Below are positions 44,480 to 52,799 of a stretch of 64,000 bases of DNA, in pieces. The notes under the pieces were generated by a model, which was not told the origin of the DNA, did no database searches, and saw only the letters and a list, made by a program, of their open reading frames with translations. The translations under genes were made by a program, and so were the position numbers. Source of the DNA: Bacilli bacterium. GTDB lineage: Bacteria; Bacillota_I; Bacilli_A; RF39; UBA660. The stretch covers positions 1-64,000 of the forward strand of contig CAAGHO010000048.1 in NCBI GenBank assembly GCA_900769695.1. The letters are read 5' to 3'. Numbering within the stretch: the first letter of the stretch is position 1; every line of letters begins with the position of its first letter.

Positions 44480-45742
44480 ATGAGCGATAATTTAGATAAT
44501 AAGGATGAACTTGTAAGTGAAGAAGATACTTTAGATAACGAGTCAGATACAAATTCAGAAGAACACACTGAAGTTAAAAGTACTAATACTAATAATTCAA
44601 ATAATAACAATGAGTTTAGAGAAAAAATGATTAAAATGTTTGGTTTTGTTATTATTGCTTTAATAGTAGTTTTAATTGTAGGATTTTTAATTTCATTAGT
44701 TTTTAAAAAGAATTATAGTTATGCTACTGTAGAAGAAGAACTAAAAAATGCAGCTATTAATTATTTTAAAGATAATAAAAATAAATTACCAAAAAACACT
44801 TCAGAAATAGTTGAAATAGATTCTAATATTTTAGCAAATAATAAATATATGAAATCTTTAGATAAATATCTTAAAGATGATTCATGTACAGGTAAAGTAT
44901 CCGTTGAAAAGATTGATAATAAATCATATAGTTATACACCTAAGATAACTTGTAAAGATTATACAACTACTAAATTTTCTGATGCAATTACTAAAAATAG
45001 TGATGTTGTAACTAGTGGATTTGGTGTTTATAATATAAATAACGAATATGTATATCGTGGTAATGAAGTTAATAATTATGTACGTTTCAATGATTCAGAA
45101 AAAGTATGGAGAGTTGTAAAAGTAACTTCAAACAATGAAATAGTTTTAATCAGTAACGATAAAACAAGAAATGTATTTAAGTGGGATGAAAAGTATAATA
45201 ATGAATATGAAGATAACTATGGAATAAATATATATAAAAACAGCTATATTTCTACAATACTAAAAAAATTATATGCTAATTCATTGAATGATGATGAGGA
45301 AGATTTTTATAGTAATGAAGAAACTGATATCTTAACAAAAGAAGAAAAAACAAAAATAGTAGAGTTTAATGCCTGTGTTGGAAAAAGATCAGAGTCAGAT
45401 ACTTCAAGAGATGGTTCAGCCGAATGTCAAACAATAGAAAAAACAAAAATGTCATTACTTTCTACTTATGATTTCTTAAATGCTTCACTTGATACAAACT
45501 GTAATTCAATCATTAAACCTGATTGTCAAAATTACAATTATTTAATATCAGATTATAATTATTGGTTAGCAAATGGATCAGCTGATAGTTCAAGTAAGGT
45601 ATATAGAGTTACATCTTCTGGATATATTCAATCATCATATGCTAATGTTGAATCATATGCGAGAGTTGTTATTCATTTATCTGAAAATACTATGTTAGTA
45701 AAAGGAAAAGGTACTAAGGATAATCCTTATGTAATAAGGTAG
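44480..45742 (+). CDS. Membrane-anchored surface protein related to the 18970-20742 product
   Basis: A 420-residue protein: acidic/Asn-rich cytoplasmic N-terminus (~50 residues), one membrane helix (MFGFVIIALIVVLIVGFLISLVF), then the same pilin-like segment seen in the Tad locus (ATVEEELKNAAINYFKDNKNKLP, two later cysteines). The C-terminal module has DYNYWLANGSADSSSKVYRVTSSG and ends VKGKGTKDNPYVIR. YWLA..., a following Gly-rich strand and a V-hydrophobic C-terminal strand suggest a DUF6273/C-type-lectin-like fold. Last gene of the T4SS-like locus. Likely displays an outer domain next to the channel; ligand unknown. Confidence 0.65.
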   Translation: MSDNLDNKDELVSEEDTLDNESDTNSEEHTEVKSTNTNNSNNNNEFREKMIKMFGFVIIALIVVLIVGFLISLVFKKNYSYATVEEELKNAAINYFKDNKNKLPKNTSEIVEIDSNILANNKYMKSLDKYLKDDSCTGKVSVEKIDNKSYSYTPKITCKDYTTTKFSDAITKNSDVVTSGFGVYNINNEYVYRGNEVNNYVRFNDSEKVWRVVKVTSNNEIVLISNDKTRNVFKWDEKYNNEYEDNYGINIYKNSYISTILKKLYANSLNDDEEDFYSNEETDILTKEEKTKIVEFNACVGKRSESDTSRDGSAECQTIEKTKMSLLSTYDFLNASLDTNCNSIIKPDCQNYNYLISDYNYWLANGSADSSSKVYRVTSSGYIQSSYANVESYARVVIHLSENTMLVKGKGTKDNPYVIR

Positions 45743-45800
45743 TACTTATATAATTACTTGAAATTTTAACTTTTCATATATTACATTGAGGTGTAGTATT

Positions 45801-46100
45801 GTGAATAAGCAAATAGATTCCTATAGTTTAAGAAGGTTGTTAAAAACAAAAAATATTAATTTAATTGATATTAGACCTTCATACATATATTCTTCTGGAA
45901 CAATAGGAAATTCTAAAAATATTCCAGCAAATTATTTGATGACTAATCCTACTGATTATTTAGATAAAACAAATGAATACTACATATTTTGTAACTATGG
46001 AAATACTAGTACTAGAGTATGTAGTTATTTAGAAAGATTAGGATATAATGTTATCAATGTAATTGATGGATATCAAGGTTATAAAGATAGTATCATGTGA
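45801..46100 (+). CDS. Rhodanese-like domain protein
   Basis: Start at GTG 45801, seven bases after GAGGTG; the open frame upstream to TTG 45786 runs over that site. The 99-residue product is a single rhodanese domain: INLIDIRPSYIYSSGTIGNSKNIPA, then YYIFCNYGNTSTRVCSYLERLGY with active Cys in FCNYGNTS, and VINVIDGYQGY. Single-domain rhodaneses carry persulfide sulfur to diverse acceptors. The stop codon lies inside the terminator hairpin. Confidence 0.88.
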   Translation: MNKQIDSYSLRRLLKTKNINLIDIRPSYIYSSGTIGNSKNIPANYLMTNPTDYLDKTNEYYIFCNYGNTSTRVCSYLERLGYNVINVIDGYQGYKDSIM

Positions 46101-46112
46101 TACTATCTTTTT
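46083..46112 (+). terminator. Terminator overlapping the rhodanese stop codon
   Basis: AAAGATAGTATCA (46083-46095) and TGATACTATCTTT (46098-46110) form a perfect long stem followed by TT. The last pairs at the top must open for a loop. TGA stop is at 46098-46100. Confidence 0.65.
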
Positions 46113-46193
46113 AATGTAAAATTGTAATTAATTTGATGCATTACTTTTAAAAATTATAATTTTATACTATAATAATTAATAGGGTGATGCATA

Positions 46194-46763
46194 TTGGAAA
46201 TGATATATCATTATATAGATTTAGCAACAGAACTATTAAAATCAGGTGGATTAATCTGCGGAATTTTACTTGTTTTACTAGAATCAATTATTCCAGCATT
46301 ACCACTTGGAGTATTTATTGCTTTTAATATAAATGCTTACGGATTAATTGTAGGCATTCTTATTTCTTGGTTTGGAACATGCTTAGGTTGTTACCTTTCA
46401 TATTCTTTCTTTAAATATTTATCAAAAAAATTTTTTACAAAATTACTGCAAAAGAAAAAATATGAAAAAATTATTACTAAAATTAAAACAATTAGTTTTC
46501 CTAATTTAGTTGTTTTAATAGCATTACCATTTACACCAGCTTTTCTTATAAATATTGCTTGTGGAGTAGTAGAAATTTCTAAGAGAAAATTCTTAACAGC
46601 TATTTCTATTGGAAAAGTATTTATTGTCATATTCTGGGGATGTATTGGTAAGAGTTTACTGGAAAGTGTTACAGATATAAAAACAATTATAGTTGTTTCT
46701 TTATCAATATTAGTTGCTTATTTTATTTCAAAATTAGTCAGCAAAAAATTAGATATAGAGTAG
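46194..46763 (+). CDS. VTT-domain (TVP38/DedA-like) membrane protein
   Basis: A 189-residue protein starting with TTG at 46194 (AGGGTG seven bases upstream; the ATG at 46200 is rather far). Five or so hydrophobic segments; 'GILLVLLESIIPALPLGVFIAFNINAYG' and 'FPNLVVLIALPFTPAFLINIACGVVEIS' match the two conserved halves of the VTT domain with its re-entrant loops (E..IP.lP, PFTPa). DedA/TVP38 proteins act in lipid-carrier or polyprenyl-phosphate flipping and membrane homeostasis. Next gene is 10 bases away. Confidence 0.85.
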   Translation: MEMIYHYIDLATELLKSGGLICGILLVLLESIIPALPLGVFIAFNINAYGLIVGILISWFGTCLGCYLSYSFFKYLSKKFFTKLLQKKKYEKIITKIKTISFPNLVVLIALPFTPAFLINIACGVVEISKRKFLTAISIGKVFIVIFWGCIGKSLLESVTDIKTIIVVSLSILVAYFISKLVSKKLDIE

Positions 46764-46773
46764 AGGTGTTTAG

Positions 46774-47853
46774 ATGTTAGATTATATAATTATAGGATTA
46801 CTTATAATAAATTTAATTCTTATAGTGATTTCATTATTTAAAAATATCAATGAAAGTAATATTACAGAGCGACTTGGTAAATTAGAAGTAAATATGATTA
46901 AAGAGTTAGGTGATTTTAAAAATGATTTAACTCGTAATATGAATGAGGACTTTAATAAACTTAATGATCAAGTAGAACAAAGATTAATTGTTATCAATGA
47001 AAAAGTAAATGCAAGACTTGATCAAAATTTTGAAAAAACCAATAAGACATTTACCTCAGTAATTGAAAGGTTAAGTAAGATTGATGAAGCACAAAAGAAG
47101 ATTGAAAATTTATCAACTGATATTGTTTCACTTCAAAGTATTCTTACTGATAAAAAGAGTCGTGGTATCTTTGGAGAAGTTAATCTAAAACATATTTTAG
47201 TTAGTGTCTTTGGAGAAAATAATAACTCAATTTATAGTCTTCAACATACGATGAGTAATTCATATATTGCCGATTGTTGTTTATTTGCACCAGAACCACT
47301 TGGTACTATTGCGATAGATTCAAAATTTCCTTTAGAAAACTATCAATTAATGGTTGATAAGAATTTATCAGTAGACGAGCGTGCAAGATATGAAAAACTA
47401 TTTAAGATGGATGTCAAAAAACATATAGATGCTATCAGTAGTAAATATATTATTCCTGGAGAAACTTCAAACCAAGCTATTATGTTTTTACCAGCAGAAG
47501 CAATTTTTGCAGAAATTAATGCTTATCATCCAGATATTATTGAATACTCATATAAAAAACATGTTTGGATAACTTCACCAACAACATTGATTTCAACCTT
47601 AACAGTTGTTGAAATGATTGTAAAAAATATTGAAAGAGATAAATATACTTCAATTATTCATGAAGAATTAAATAAATTAGGACTTGAATTTTCAAGATAT
47701 AGAGAAAGATGGGATAAATTATCTCGTAGTATTCAAGCTGTTAACAGAGATGTAGAAAATGTTTCTATTACTACTGATAAGATAACTAAAAAATTTGAAA
47801 CAATCAATAAAGTAGAAGTAAATAAATTAGGACTATCTGACGATGAAGAATAG
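46774..47853 (+). CDS. rmuC: RmuC domain protein
   Basis: A 359-residue protein with one N-terminal helix, a coiled-coil region (about residues 35-125) and an RmuC domain with KSRGIFGEVNLKHILVSVFGE, IAIDSKFPLENYQLMVD, AIMFLPAEAIFAEI and HVWITSPTTLISTLTVVEMI. RmuC limits recombination at inverted repeats in E. coli, and the domain has a restriction-nuclease-like fold. Its Asp-x(n)-Ser-Lys (IDSKFP) motif is intact. Co-transcribed with the VTT protein. Confidence 0.93.
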   Translation: MLDYIIIGLLIINLILIVISLFKNINESNITERLGKLEVNMIKELGDFKNDLTRNMNEDFNKLNDQVEQRLIVINEKVNARLDQNFEKTNKTFTSVIERLSKIDEAQKKIENLSTDIVSLQSILTDKKSRGIFGEVNLKHILVSVFGENNNSIYSLQHTMSNSYIADCCLFAPEPLGTIAIDSKFPLENYQLMVDKNLSVDERARYEKLFKMDVKKHIDAISSKYIIPGETSNQAIMFLPAEAIFAEINAYHPDIIEYSYKKHVWITSPTTLISTLTVVEMIVKNIERDKYTSIIHEELNKLGLEFSRYRERWDKLSRSIQAVNRDVENVSITTDKITKKFETINKVEVNKLGLSDDEE

Positions 47854-47863
47854 TCTTTTTTTT
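47831..47863 (+). terminator. Terminator overlapping the rmuC stop codon
   Basis: GACTAT (47831-47836) pairs with ATAGTC (47850-47855) across a 13-base loop, followed by eight T. The TAG stop is in the right arm. Confidence 0.55.
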
Positions 47864-47930
47864 GTATATTTAAGATAATTTATTTGTATACTATAATTAG
47901 ATGTTTCATAAATATAAGTAAGGAGAATTT

Positions 47931-48143
47931 ATGTTATCTAGAATAATTTTTTTTCTTGTTGGTTTTTGTCTGATGGTAATTGGTCTTTCCTATATAGTTA
48001 TCTATAAAAATTTATTAACCTTTGGTTACAGTCTAAGTGAATATTTTGAATTTCTAGTAACTAGATATGAGTGTTGGTATTTTGTTATAGGATTGTTAAT
48101 AGAAATTATAGTTGTTAATAGAAAGGGGATACACAAGTGTTAA
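47931..48143 (+). CDS. Small membrane protein, two helices
   Basis: A 70-residue protein with two hydrophobic helices (IIFFLVGFCLMVIGLSYIVIY and CWYFVIGLLIEIIVVN) and little else. AAGGAGAA lies before the ATG. It overlaps the next gene by seven bases, so the two are coupled. The size and pattern recall small membrane proteins encoded next to unrelated genes in Bacillus; no specific family is recognised. A TATAAT at 47892-47897 may be its -10. Confidence 0.6.
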   Translation: MLSRIIFFLVGFCLMVIGLSYIVIYKNLLTFGYSLSEYFEFLVTRYECWYFVIGLLIEIIVVNRKGIHKC

Positions 48144-48802
48144 ATGTATATGATATATTATTAAATCTTTTAGATAGTGAGTATGTATATGAATTTTTTG
48201 AATGGAGTAATAAAGATGATGTTGAACATATAAAAAAGATACCAATGATTAAGATTACTAGTAATTGCTTAGATTCATTTATTAATGATACAGTTATTAT
48301 TGATAAAGAATTTCTAACTACTATTTATCAAAAAACAGAAGTTTTTAATCCTGATAGAATAGGTGTAATTGATTACGCTTGTTTATTTACAGATGGATAC
48401 AAAGTTTTAGGAATTGAATTTAATAAAGAAGGAAAAAGCCTTTTTAAAAGTTTTCTTTTATTAGATGAAGAAGAAGAAATATTAGAAATTAGTAATGAAG
48501 TAAAATTAACTAATATTAAATATAAAGTAATAAAGAAAAACAATAGATTAAAGTATTTAACAAGAGAAGAAGAGTACCGTAAGAATTATTTATTAAGAGA
48601 GTTAAAATACGCTAAAAGACATGGAATGTATGAAAAAATAAATTATCTATATGAGGAGATATATCCTGTTAGTAAAAAGAGTATAGAGGAAAAATATAAA
48701 TTATTGATAGAAGATATTACCAATAATTATAGAGATTGTTATAATGAATTATTTAAAATATTAAAACTATCTCATACAAAGAAAAAAACTACGTCAAATT
48801 AA
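48137..48802 (+). CDS. Uncharacterised protein, possibly DUF3603-like
   Basis: A 221-residue soluble protein starting with GTG at... the ORF start TGT-adjacent codon GTG/ATG choice is uncertain; translation from 48137 begins MLNVYDILLNLL. The centre has 'YACLFTDGYKVLGIEFNKEGKSLFKSFLLLDEEEEILEIS', a beta-rich segment ending in an acidic motif, followed by a helical, basic region. This central pattern reminds me of the DUF3603 family of Bacillus, but only from memory. Translationally coupled to the small membrane protein. Ends at a bidirectional terminator shared with trpS. Confidence 0.6.
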   Translation: MLNVYDILLNLLDSEYVYEFFEWSNKDDVEHIKKIPMIKITSNCLDSFINDTVIIDKEFLTTIYQKTEVFNPDRIGVIDYACLFTDGYKVLGIEFNKEGKSLFKSFLLLDEEEEILEISNEVKLTNIKYKVIKKNNRLKYLTREEEYRKNYLLRELKYAKRHGMYEKINYLYEEIYPVSKKSIEEKYKLLIEDITNNYRDCYNELFKILKLSHTKKKTTSN

Positions 48803-48803
48803 A

Positions 48804-48831
48804 AGACTACTAATGAACTAGTAGTCTATTT
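48804..48831. terminator. Bidirectional terminator between the 48137 gene and trpS
   Basis: AGACTACTA (48804-48812) pairs perfectly with TAGTAGTCT (48819-48827) around ATGAAC. T-rich tails occur on both sides (ATTTT to the right, TTTTAATTT on the reverse strand). The trpS stop codon lies in the stem. Confidence 0.8.
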
Positions 48832-49822
48832 TCATGGCTTTCTTTACATTTTTCATATTTTCTTTAGCAACACTTCTTGCATATTCTGTTCCTTCATTAA
48901 GAATTTTTTCAACCTCTTGTGGATTATCTTCATAGTATTTTCTTCTTTTTTTAATTGGTTCTAAGAAATTAGATAAATTTTTGATTAATTCTTTTTTACA
49001 TTGAACACAACCACGACTTCCTGCTTTGCATTGACAACAAATATTATTAAGTTCATCTTTTGGTGTTACTAATTTATGATAGTAATAAACCATACAAACA
49101 TCAGGATTAGCAGGATCGTCCTTCTTTATTTTTTTAGGATCAGTAACTGCAGACATAACCTTTTTAGATATTGTATCTAAATCATCTACTAAAAAGATTG
49201 CATTTCCTAAACTTTTTCCCATTTTTTCATTACCATCAAGGCCTTTAAGTCTTGATGTTGTACTTAATACTTGTTCAGGTTCAATTAAAACATCACCATA
49301 GATACTATTAAATTTTCTAACTATCTCACGACATTGTTCAAGCAAAGGTAGTTGATCATCTCCAACAGGAACAACTTCACCTCTAAAAGCTGTTATATCA
49401 GCAGCCTGTGAAACTGGATATCCTAAAAATCCATAAGTAATACTTTCACCGTTAGTTCCAAATAATTCTTGTTTTTGTTTAACTTCATTTTTTACGGTTG
49501 GATTTCTAAATAATCTAGATACAGTTACTAAATTAGAATAGAATACAGTAAGTTCAGCTATTTCTGGAATTTTAGATTGAATAAAGATATGAACTTTCTT
49601 TGGATCAATTCCTATCGCTAGTAAATCCTTTGTTATTTCATAAACATTACGTCTTACTTTTTCAGGATCATTAAAATTATCTGTTAAAGCTTGAACATCT
49701 GCTATTTCCAAAAAGAAATTATAATCATCTTGCATTTTAATATAATTAACTCCAGCACCAAATAAATGGCCTAGGTGAAGATTACCTGTAGGTCTAAGAC
49801 CTGTAAGAATTGTTCTCTTCAT
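48818..49822 (-). CDS. trpS: Tryptophanyl-tRNA synthetase with 4Fe-4S-type cysteine motif
   Basis: Start at ATG 49822 (reverse strand), where GAGGAAGTG is the ribosome site; the longer frame to 49882 covers the promoter. The 334-residue class I synthetase has RPTGNLHLGH (HIGH-type) at the N-terminus and GNEKMGKSLGN (KMSKS-type) near residue 200. The anticodon-side region has cysteines spaced C-x21-C-x6-C-x2-C (VCMVYYY... CKAGSRGCVQC), very close to the C-x22-C-x6-C-x2-C of the Thermotoga maritima enzyme known to bind a 4Fe-4S cluster. It charges tRNA-Trp. The ~55-base leader is too short for a T-box. Confidence 0.95.
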   Translation of the reverse strand: MKRTILTGLRPTGNLHLGHLFGAGVNYIKMQDDYNFFLEIADVQALTDNFNDPEKVRRNVYEITKDLLAIGIDPKKVHIFIQSKIPEIAELTVFYSNLVTVSRLFRNPTVKNEVKQKQELFGTNGESITYGFLGYPVSQAADITAFRGEVVPVGDDQLPLLEQCREIVRKFNSIYGDVLIEPEQVLSTTSRLKGLDGNEKMGKSLGNAIFLVDDLDTISKKVMSAVTDPKKIKKDDPANPDVCMVYYYHKLVTPKDELNNICCQCKAGSRGCVQCKKELIKNLSNFLEPIKKRRKYYEDNPQEVEKILNEGTEYARSVAKENMKNVKKAMKIDY

Positions 49823-49876
49823 AGTATCACTTCCTCTTAAATATTTTAACACATAAGTATATTTCTGGAAAGAAAT

Positions 49877-49905
49877 TTGCAAAATTTCATAAAATATGTT
49901 ATAAT
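49877..49905 (+). promoter_or_regulatory. Strong promoter of the 49937 gene
   Basis: TTGCAA (49877-49882), 17-base spacer, TATAAT (49900-49905) preceded by TG-T, an extended -10. It lies 31 bases before the ATG and is divergent from trpS. Confidence 0.8.
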
Positions 49906-49936
49906 ATTGCTACTTTTAAAGAGGGGGAAATATAAA

Positions 49937-50455
49937 ATGATAAGTAGAATAACTTCAAAATTAGAAGTACTACTACAAGAAAGTATTGCCACAGATAGTT
50001 CTATAAGTATGTCAAAATATAGTCTATCTTGTGGTAATGTTGAACTTTCTTCGGATGAATATGAATTATCAGTAGATGAAGAAGGCTTACTTGATTTTAT
50101 TTATCAAGCTGATCATTTACAATTTAGTAGGGAAGTTGCAAGCATAATAAAAAATAGAATTAGTTTAGCAGAACAAAAATCATTTTTTACAAAATTGTTT
50201 ATTTATGAGACTTTAGTAGAAAATGAGACTAGTTTTATTGTTCCATATTCTGAATATATAACTAAATTAAATACAGGATTTACAGATGAAAAACAAAAAA
50301 CAGTAAGTGATTTGATAGATATATATGCATCAGACAAATTAAAAAATGATACAGAATTTAATGAAACAATAAAAAAATTAAAAAGTTCTAAAATAGTTTC
50401 TGATTCTAATTGTATTGAAGGATATAACCAAAATCCTCAGCAATATATAAAATAA
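49937..50455 (+). CDS. Uncharacterised small acidic protein
   Basis: Start at ATG 49937, nine bases after GAGGGGG; the frame upstream to 49877 is the promoter. The product has 172 residues, no signal peptide and no membrane helix, and is rich in Ser, Glu and Asp with mainly helical character. Several segments such as ELSSDEYELSVDEEGLLDFIY and 'FTDEKQKTVSDLIDIYASDKL' stand out but give no family. It has a strong promoter of its own and a good terminator, so it is probably a well-expressed single gene. Function unknown. Confidence 0.6.
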   Translation: MISRITSKLEVLLQESIATDSSISMSKYSLSCGNVELSSDEYELSVDEEGLLDFIYQADHLQFSREVASIIKNRISLAEQKSFFTKLFIYETLVENETSFIVPYSEYITKLNTGFTDEKQKTVSDLIDIYASDKLKNDTEFNETIKKLKSSKIVSDSNCIEGYNQNPQQYIK

Positions 50456-50475
50456 CAAAATTTATGCAAAAATCT

Positions 50476-50506
50476 AAAGAAATTGGTTCTAATTTCTTTT
50501 TTATTT
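50476..50506 (+). terminator. Terminator after 49937-50455
   Basis: AAAGAAATT (50476-50484) pairs with AATTTCTTT (50491-50499) around GGTTCT, followed by TTTATTTT. Confidence 0.7.
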
Positions 50507-50550
50507 TGTATGAAAAATTAAATGTTAAAAGCTTTAAATACATAGAATGT

Positions 50551-50648
50551 AATAGTATTTAATGATAAGATATAAATGCAAGTATAAATATTATGTCTGA
50601 AGGATTAAAAAAGTATTATCAAAATTAGAAAAATAAGATATAATAGAA
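50551..50648 (+). repeat. Dispersed intergenic element, copy A (promoter-bearing)
   Basis: This stretch matches 62491-62577 in order and spacing: AGTATT.AATGAT, then AGATATAAATG.AAGTA and AAATATTATGT, then AATTA.A..AATAAGATA before TATAAT. The matching parts include a -35/-10 pair with the same 17-base spacing in both copies. It is part of the 323-base gap 50456-50778, which otherwise holds the terminator at its start and a leader of about 130 bases (50645-50778) in which I see no gene. Confidence 0.55.
50616..50644 (+). promoter_or_regulatory. Promoter inside repeat copy A
   Basis: TTATCA (50616-50621), 17-base spacer, TATAAT (50639-50644). It would give a leader of about 130 bases before the zinc-ribbon gene, long enough for a regulatory structure, but none of the known riboswitch classes is recognised. 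Confidence 0.5.
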
Positions 50649-50778
50649 ATAAATACGGTAGTGGTGCTTCATGAATTTAAGACTATGAAAATAAAATATA
50701 TTTTAGAAAGTAAAGTAGGAAACTCAAGAAGCAAAAATAAGAGGCTCCGTTGTAAGTTATGATAGGAAGTGATAAGTA

Positions 50779-51843
50779 GTGGAAGCATTGGACAATAAAT
50801 GTCCAGCATGTGGTGCAAAGATAAAATTTAATCCTAAAAATCAAAAATGGGATTGTGAGTATTGTGGTAGTAAATTTACTCTAGAAGAGATGCAGCAATA
50901 TGATAATGCTAGTTCTGTTTCAAATAATAAGGTTGAGGTAAAATTAAATTCAACAAAAAAATTAGAAGAGATGGATATTTATCATTGCAAAAACTGTGGT
51001 GCTGAAGTCATGGCAGATGAGGCAACAACAGCAACGTTCTGTTTATATTGTGGTAGTACAACTATCCTTAAAGATAGAATAACAGATGGTATTGCACCAT
51101 CAAAGATAATTCCTTTTAAGAATGTCAAAGAAGATGCCATCGAATCATTTAAGAGTCTTTATAAAGGAAGACCATTAATGCCAAAACTTTTTAATGAAGA
51201 AAAAAATATTGAAAAGTTAACAGGTGTTTATATTCCTTTTTGGTCATATGATTTAAATGTTTCAGGAAATATTAATTTTAAGACAAATGATACGAAGACT
51301 TGGAGTGACTATGACTATACTTATACAAAAATAGATGAATACTTATCAAAAAAAGAGGCTAATATGACCTACAACAAAGTATTGGTAGATGGTTCATCAA
51401 GATTTGATGATGATTTAATGGATTCATTAGAACCATTTGATTTTAATGGATTAGAAGATTATAATCATGCATATTTATCAGGCTTTTTTGCAGAAAAATA
51501 TGATATAGATCAAAATAAAGCAATAAAAAGAGCAACATTAAGAGCAATGAATACATCTATAGATCAAGTAAAAAAGACTATAACTAGACATGTAGTTTGT
51601 GTTGAGTCAAATAACTTAAATATAGAAAATACAAATACTGATTATATATTATTGCCTGTTTGGATGATGAATATTGACTATAAAGGCAAAAAATATACTT
51701 TTGCTATGAATGGACAAACAAAAGAAATAGTTGGTAATATTCCAATTGATAAGAAAAAAGCAGTTATAATGTTCTTCATTATATTCATACTGACATTTAT
51801 AATTGGATTGGTTATATCTGTATTGATGGGGGCTCAAATATGA
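50779..51843 (+). CDS. Zinc-ribbon membrane protein (YdjG-like)
   Basis: A 354-residue protein starting with GTG after GGAAGTG. Two TFIIB-type zinc ribbons open it: KCPACGAKIKF...CEYCGS and YHCKNCGAEVM...CLYCGS; a long soluble region (VYIPFWSYDLNVSG, GSSRFDDDLMDSLEPFDF) follows, and the C-terminus is one or two helices (AVIMFFIIFILTFIIGLVISVLM). Architecture and gene order (zinc ribbon, TPM, SPFH) match ydjG-ydjH-ydjI of Bacillus subtilis, which work with the PspA-like YdjF at the membrane. No PspA gene is next to this copy. Overlaps the next gene by four bases. Confidence 0.82.
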   Translation: MEALDNKCPACGAKIKFNPKNQKWDCEYCGSKFTLEEMQQYDNASSVSNNKVEVKLNSTKKLEEMDIYHCKNCGAEVMADEATTATFCLYCGSTTILKDRITDGIAPSKIIPFKNVKEDAIESFKSLYKGRPLMPKLFNEEKNIEKLTGVYIPFWSYDLNVSGNINFKTNDTKTWSDYDYTYTKIDEYLSKKEANMTYNKVLVDGSSRFDDDLMDSLEPFDFNGLEDYNHAYLSGFFAEKYDIDQNKAIKRATLRAMNTSIDQVKKTITRHVVCVESNNLNIENTNTDYILLPVWMMNIDYKGKKYTFAMNGQTKEIVGNIPIDKKKAVIMFFIIFILTFIIGLVISVLMGAQI

Positions 51844-52748
51844 AAAAGTATATAAAAATTAGTTTCTTATTAGTGATAACATTAGTACTTAGTTTAAGTA
51901 ATGTATTTGCTAGTACAAATACAAAAGAAAGGACTGAGTCTGATTATTTAGTTCCTAATAACATAAAAATAACAAATTATAATAAAGACAAAATTCTTAA
52001 AACACCAGCTGTTGATGAAACAGAAAAGGTATATGATTTTGCTGATTTATTTACTGATAAAGAAGAACAAGAATTATATAGTCAAATAACTAAATATATT
52101 TCTTCATATAAGATGGATTTAGCTGTTGTTACTATAAATGAAAATAACAAGTATAGAGCACAAGATTATGCTGATGATTTTTATGATTATAATAATTTTG
52201 GTATAAATAAAAGCAGAGATGGAGTTTTATTCTTAATAGATATGGATACACGACAAATTCATATGACAACTAATGGTCAAGCTATAAAGATGTATGATGA
52301 TAAAAGAATTGATGATGCCCTTGATTTAGTGTATCAACATATGACTGATGAGGAATATTATACTGGAACGATTAAGTTTATAAATAGAATAAGTGAAGAT
52401 GCTAATTCTGGAGTTCCATCTAGTAACAAAAATATGGTTATTGACAAAGATGGAAATGTTCATATAATAAAAAGAGTTAATTGGTTTTTATTAGTAATAA
52501 TATCTTTGATTGTATCAATTATTACAATAGTTATTTTAGTAGCTAAAAACAAATTAGTAAGGAAGGCAACCACTGCTGAAGAATATTTGGATAAAGACAG
52601 TGTTAAAATAAATGGACAAGATGTTTTCTTGAGTACTCACACTACTAAACATAAAATAGAGCATAGTAGTAGTGGTGGTTCTGGAGGATCATCAACACAT
52701 AGTGGAAGTAGTGGTATGTCTCATGGTGGCGGAAGTCATGGCTTTTAA
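51840..52748 (+). CDS. TPM-domain membrane protein (YdjH-like)
   Basis: A 302-residue protein with a signal peptide (ISFLLVITLVLSLSNVFA), an extracytoplasmic TPM domain (VYDFADLFTDKEEQELYSQITKY, GINKSRDGVLFLIDMDTRQIHMTTNG) and a membrane helix near residue 212-235. The C-terminus is a short cytoplasmic tail that turns Ser/Gly/His-rich (GGSGGSSTHSGSSGMSHGGGSHGF). TPM domains occur in membrane-stress proteins and photosystem-repair phosphatases. The order and coupling with the flanking genes suggest one membrane complex. Confidence 0.82.
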   Translation: MKKYIKISFLLVITLVLSLSNVFASTNTKERTESDYLVPNNIKITNYNKDKILKTPAVDETEKVYDFADLFTDKEEQELYSQITKYISSYKMDLAVVTINENNKYRAQDYADDFYDYNNFGINKSRDGVLFLIDMDTRQIHMTTNGQAIKMYDDKRIDDALDLVYQHMTDEEYYTGTIKFINRISEDANSGVPSSNKNMVIDKDGNVHIIKRVNWFLLVIISLIVSIITIVILVAKNKLVRKATTAEEYLDKDSVKINGQDVFLSTHTTKHKIEHSSSGGSGGSSTHSGSSGMSHGGGSHGF

Positions 52749-52799
52749 AAAAGCAATAAATAATAGAATTTAATTAATAAAGAAAAGAGGTTAAGAAAT

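Noticed and set aside
33860..45742. Integrative conjugative element
   Set aside because: T4SS genes are present, but there is no relaxase, integrase, replication gene, tRNA gene or direct repeat at the edges.
49823..49876. T-box leader of trpS
   Set aside because: The divergent promoter leaves about 55 bases; no specifier stem or T-box sequence is present.
49921..49927. Short G run as a third phase-variable tract
   Set aside because: Only five G, and it is the ribosome-binding site of the 49937 gene.
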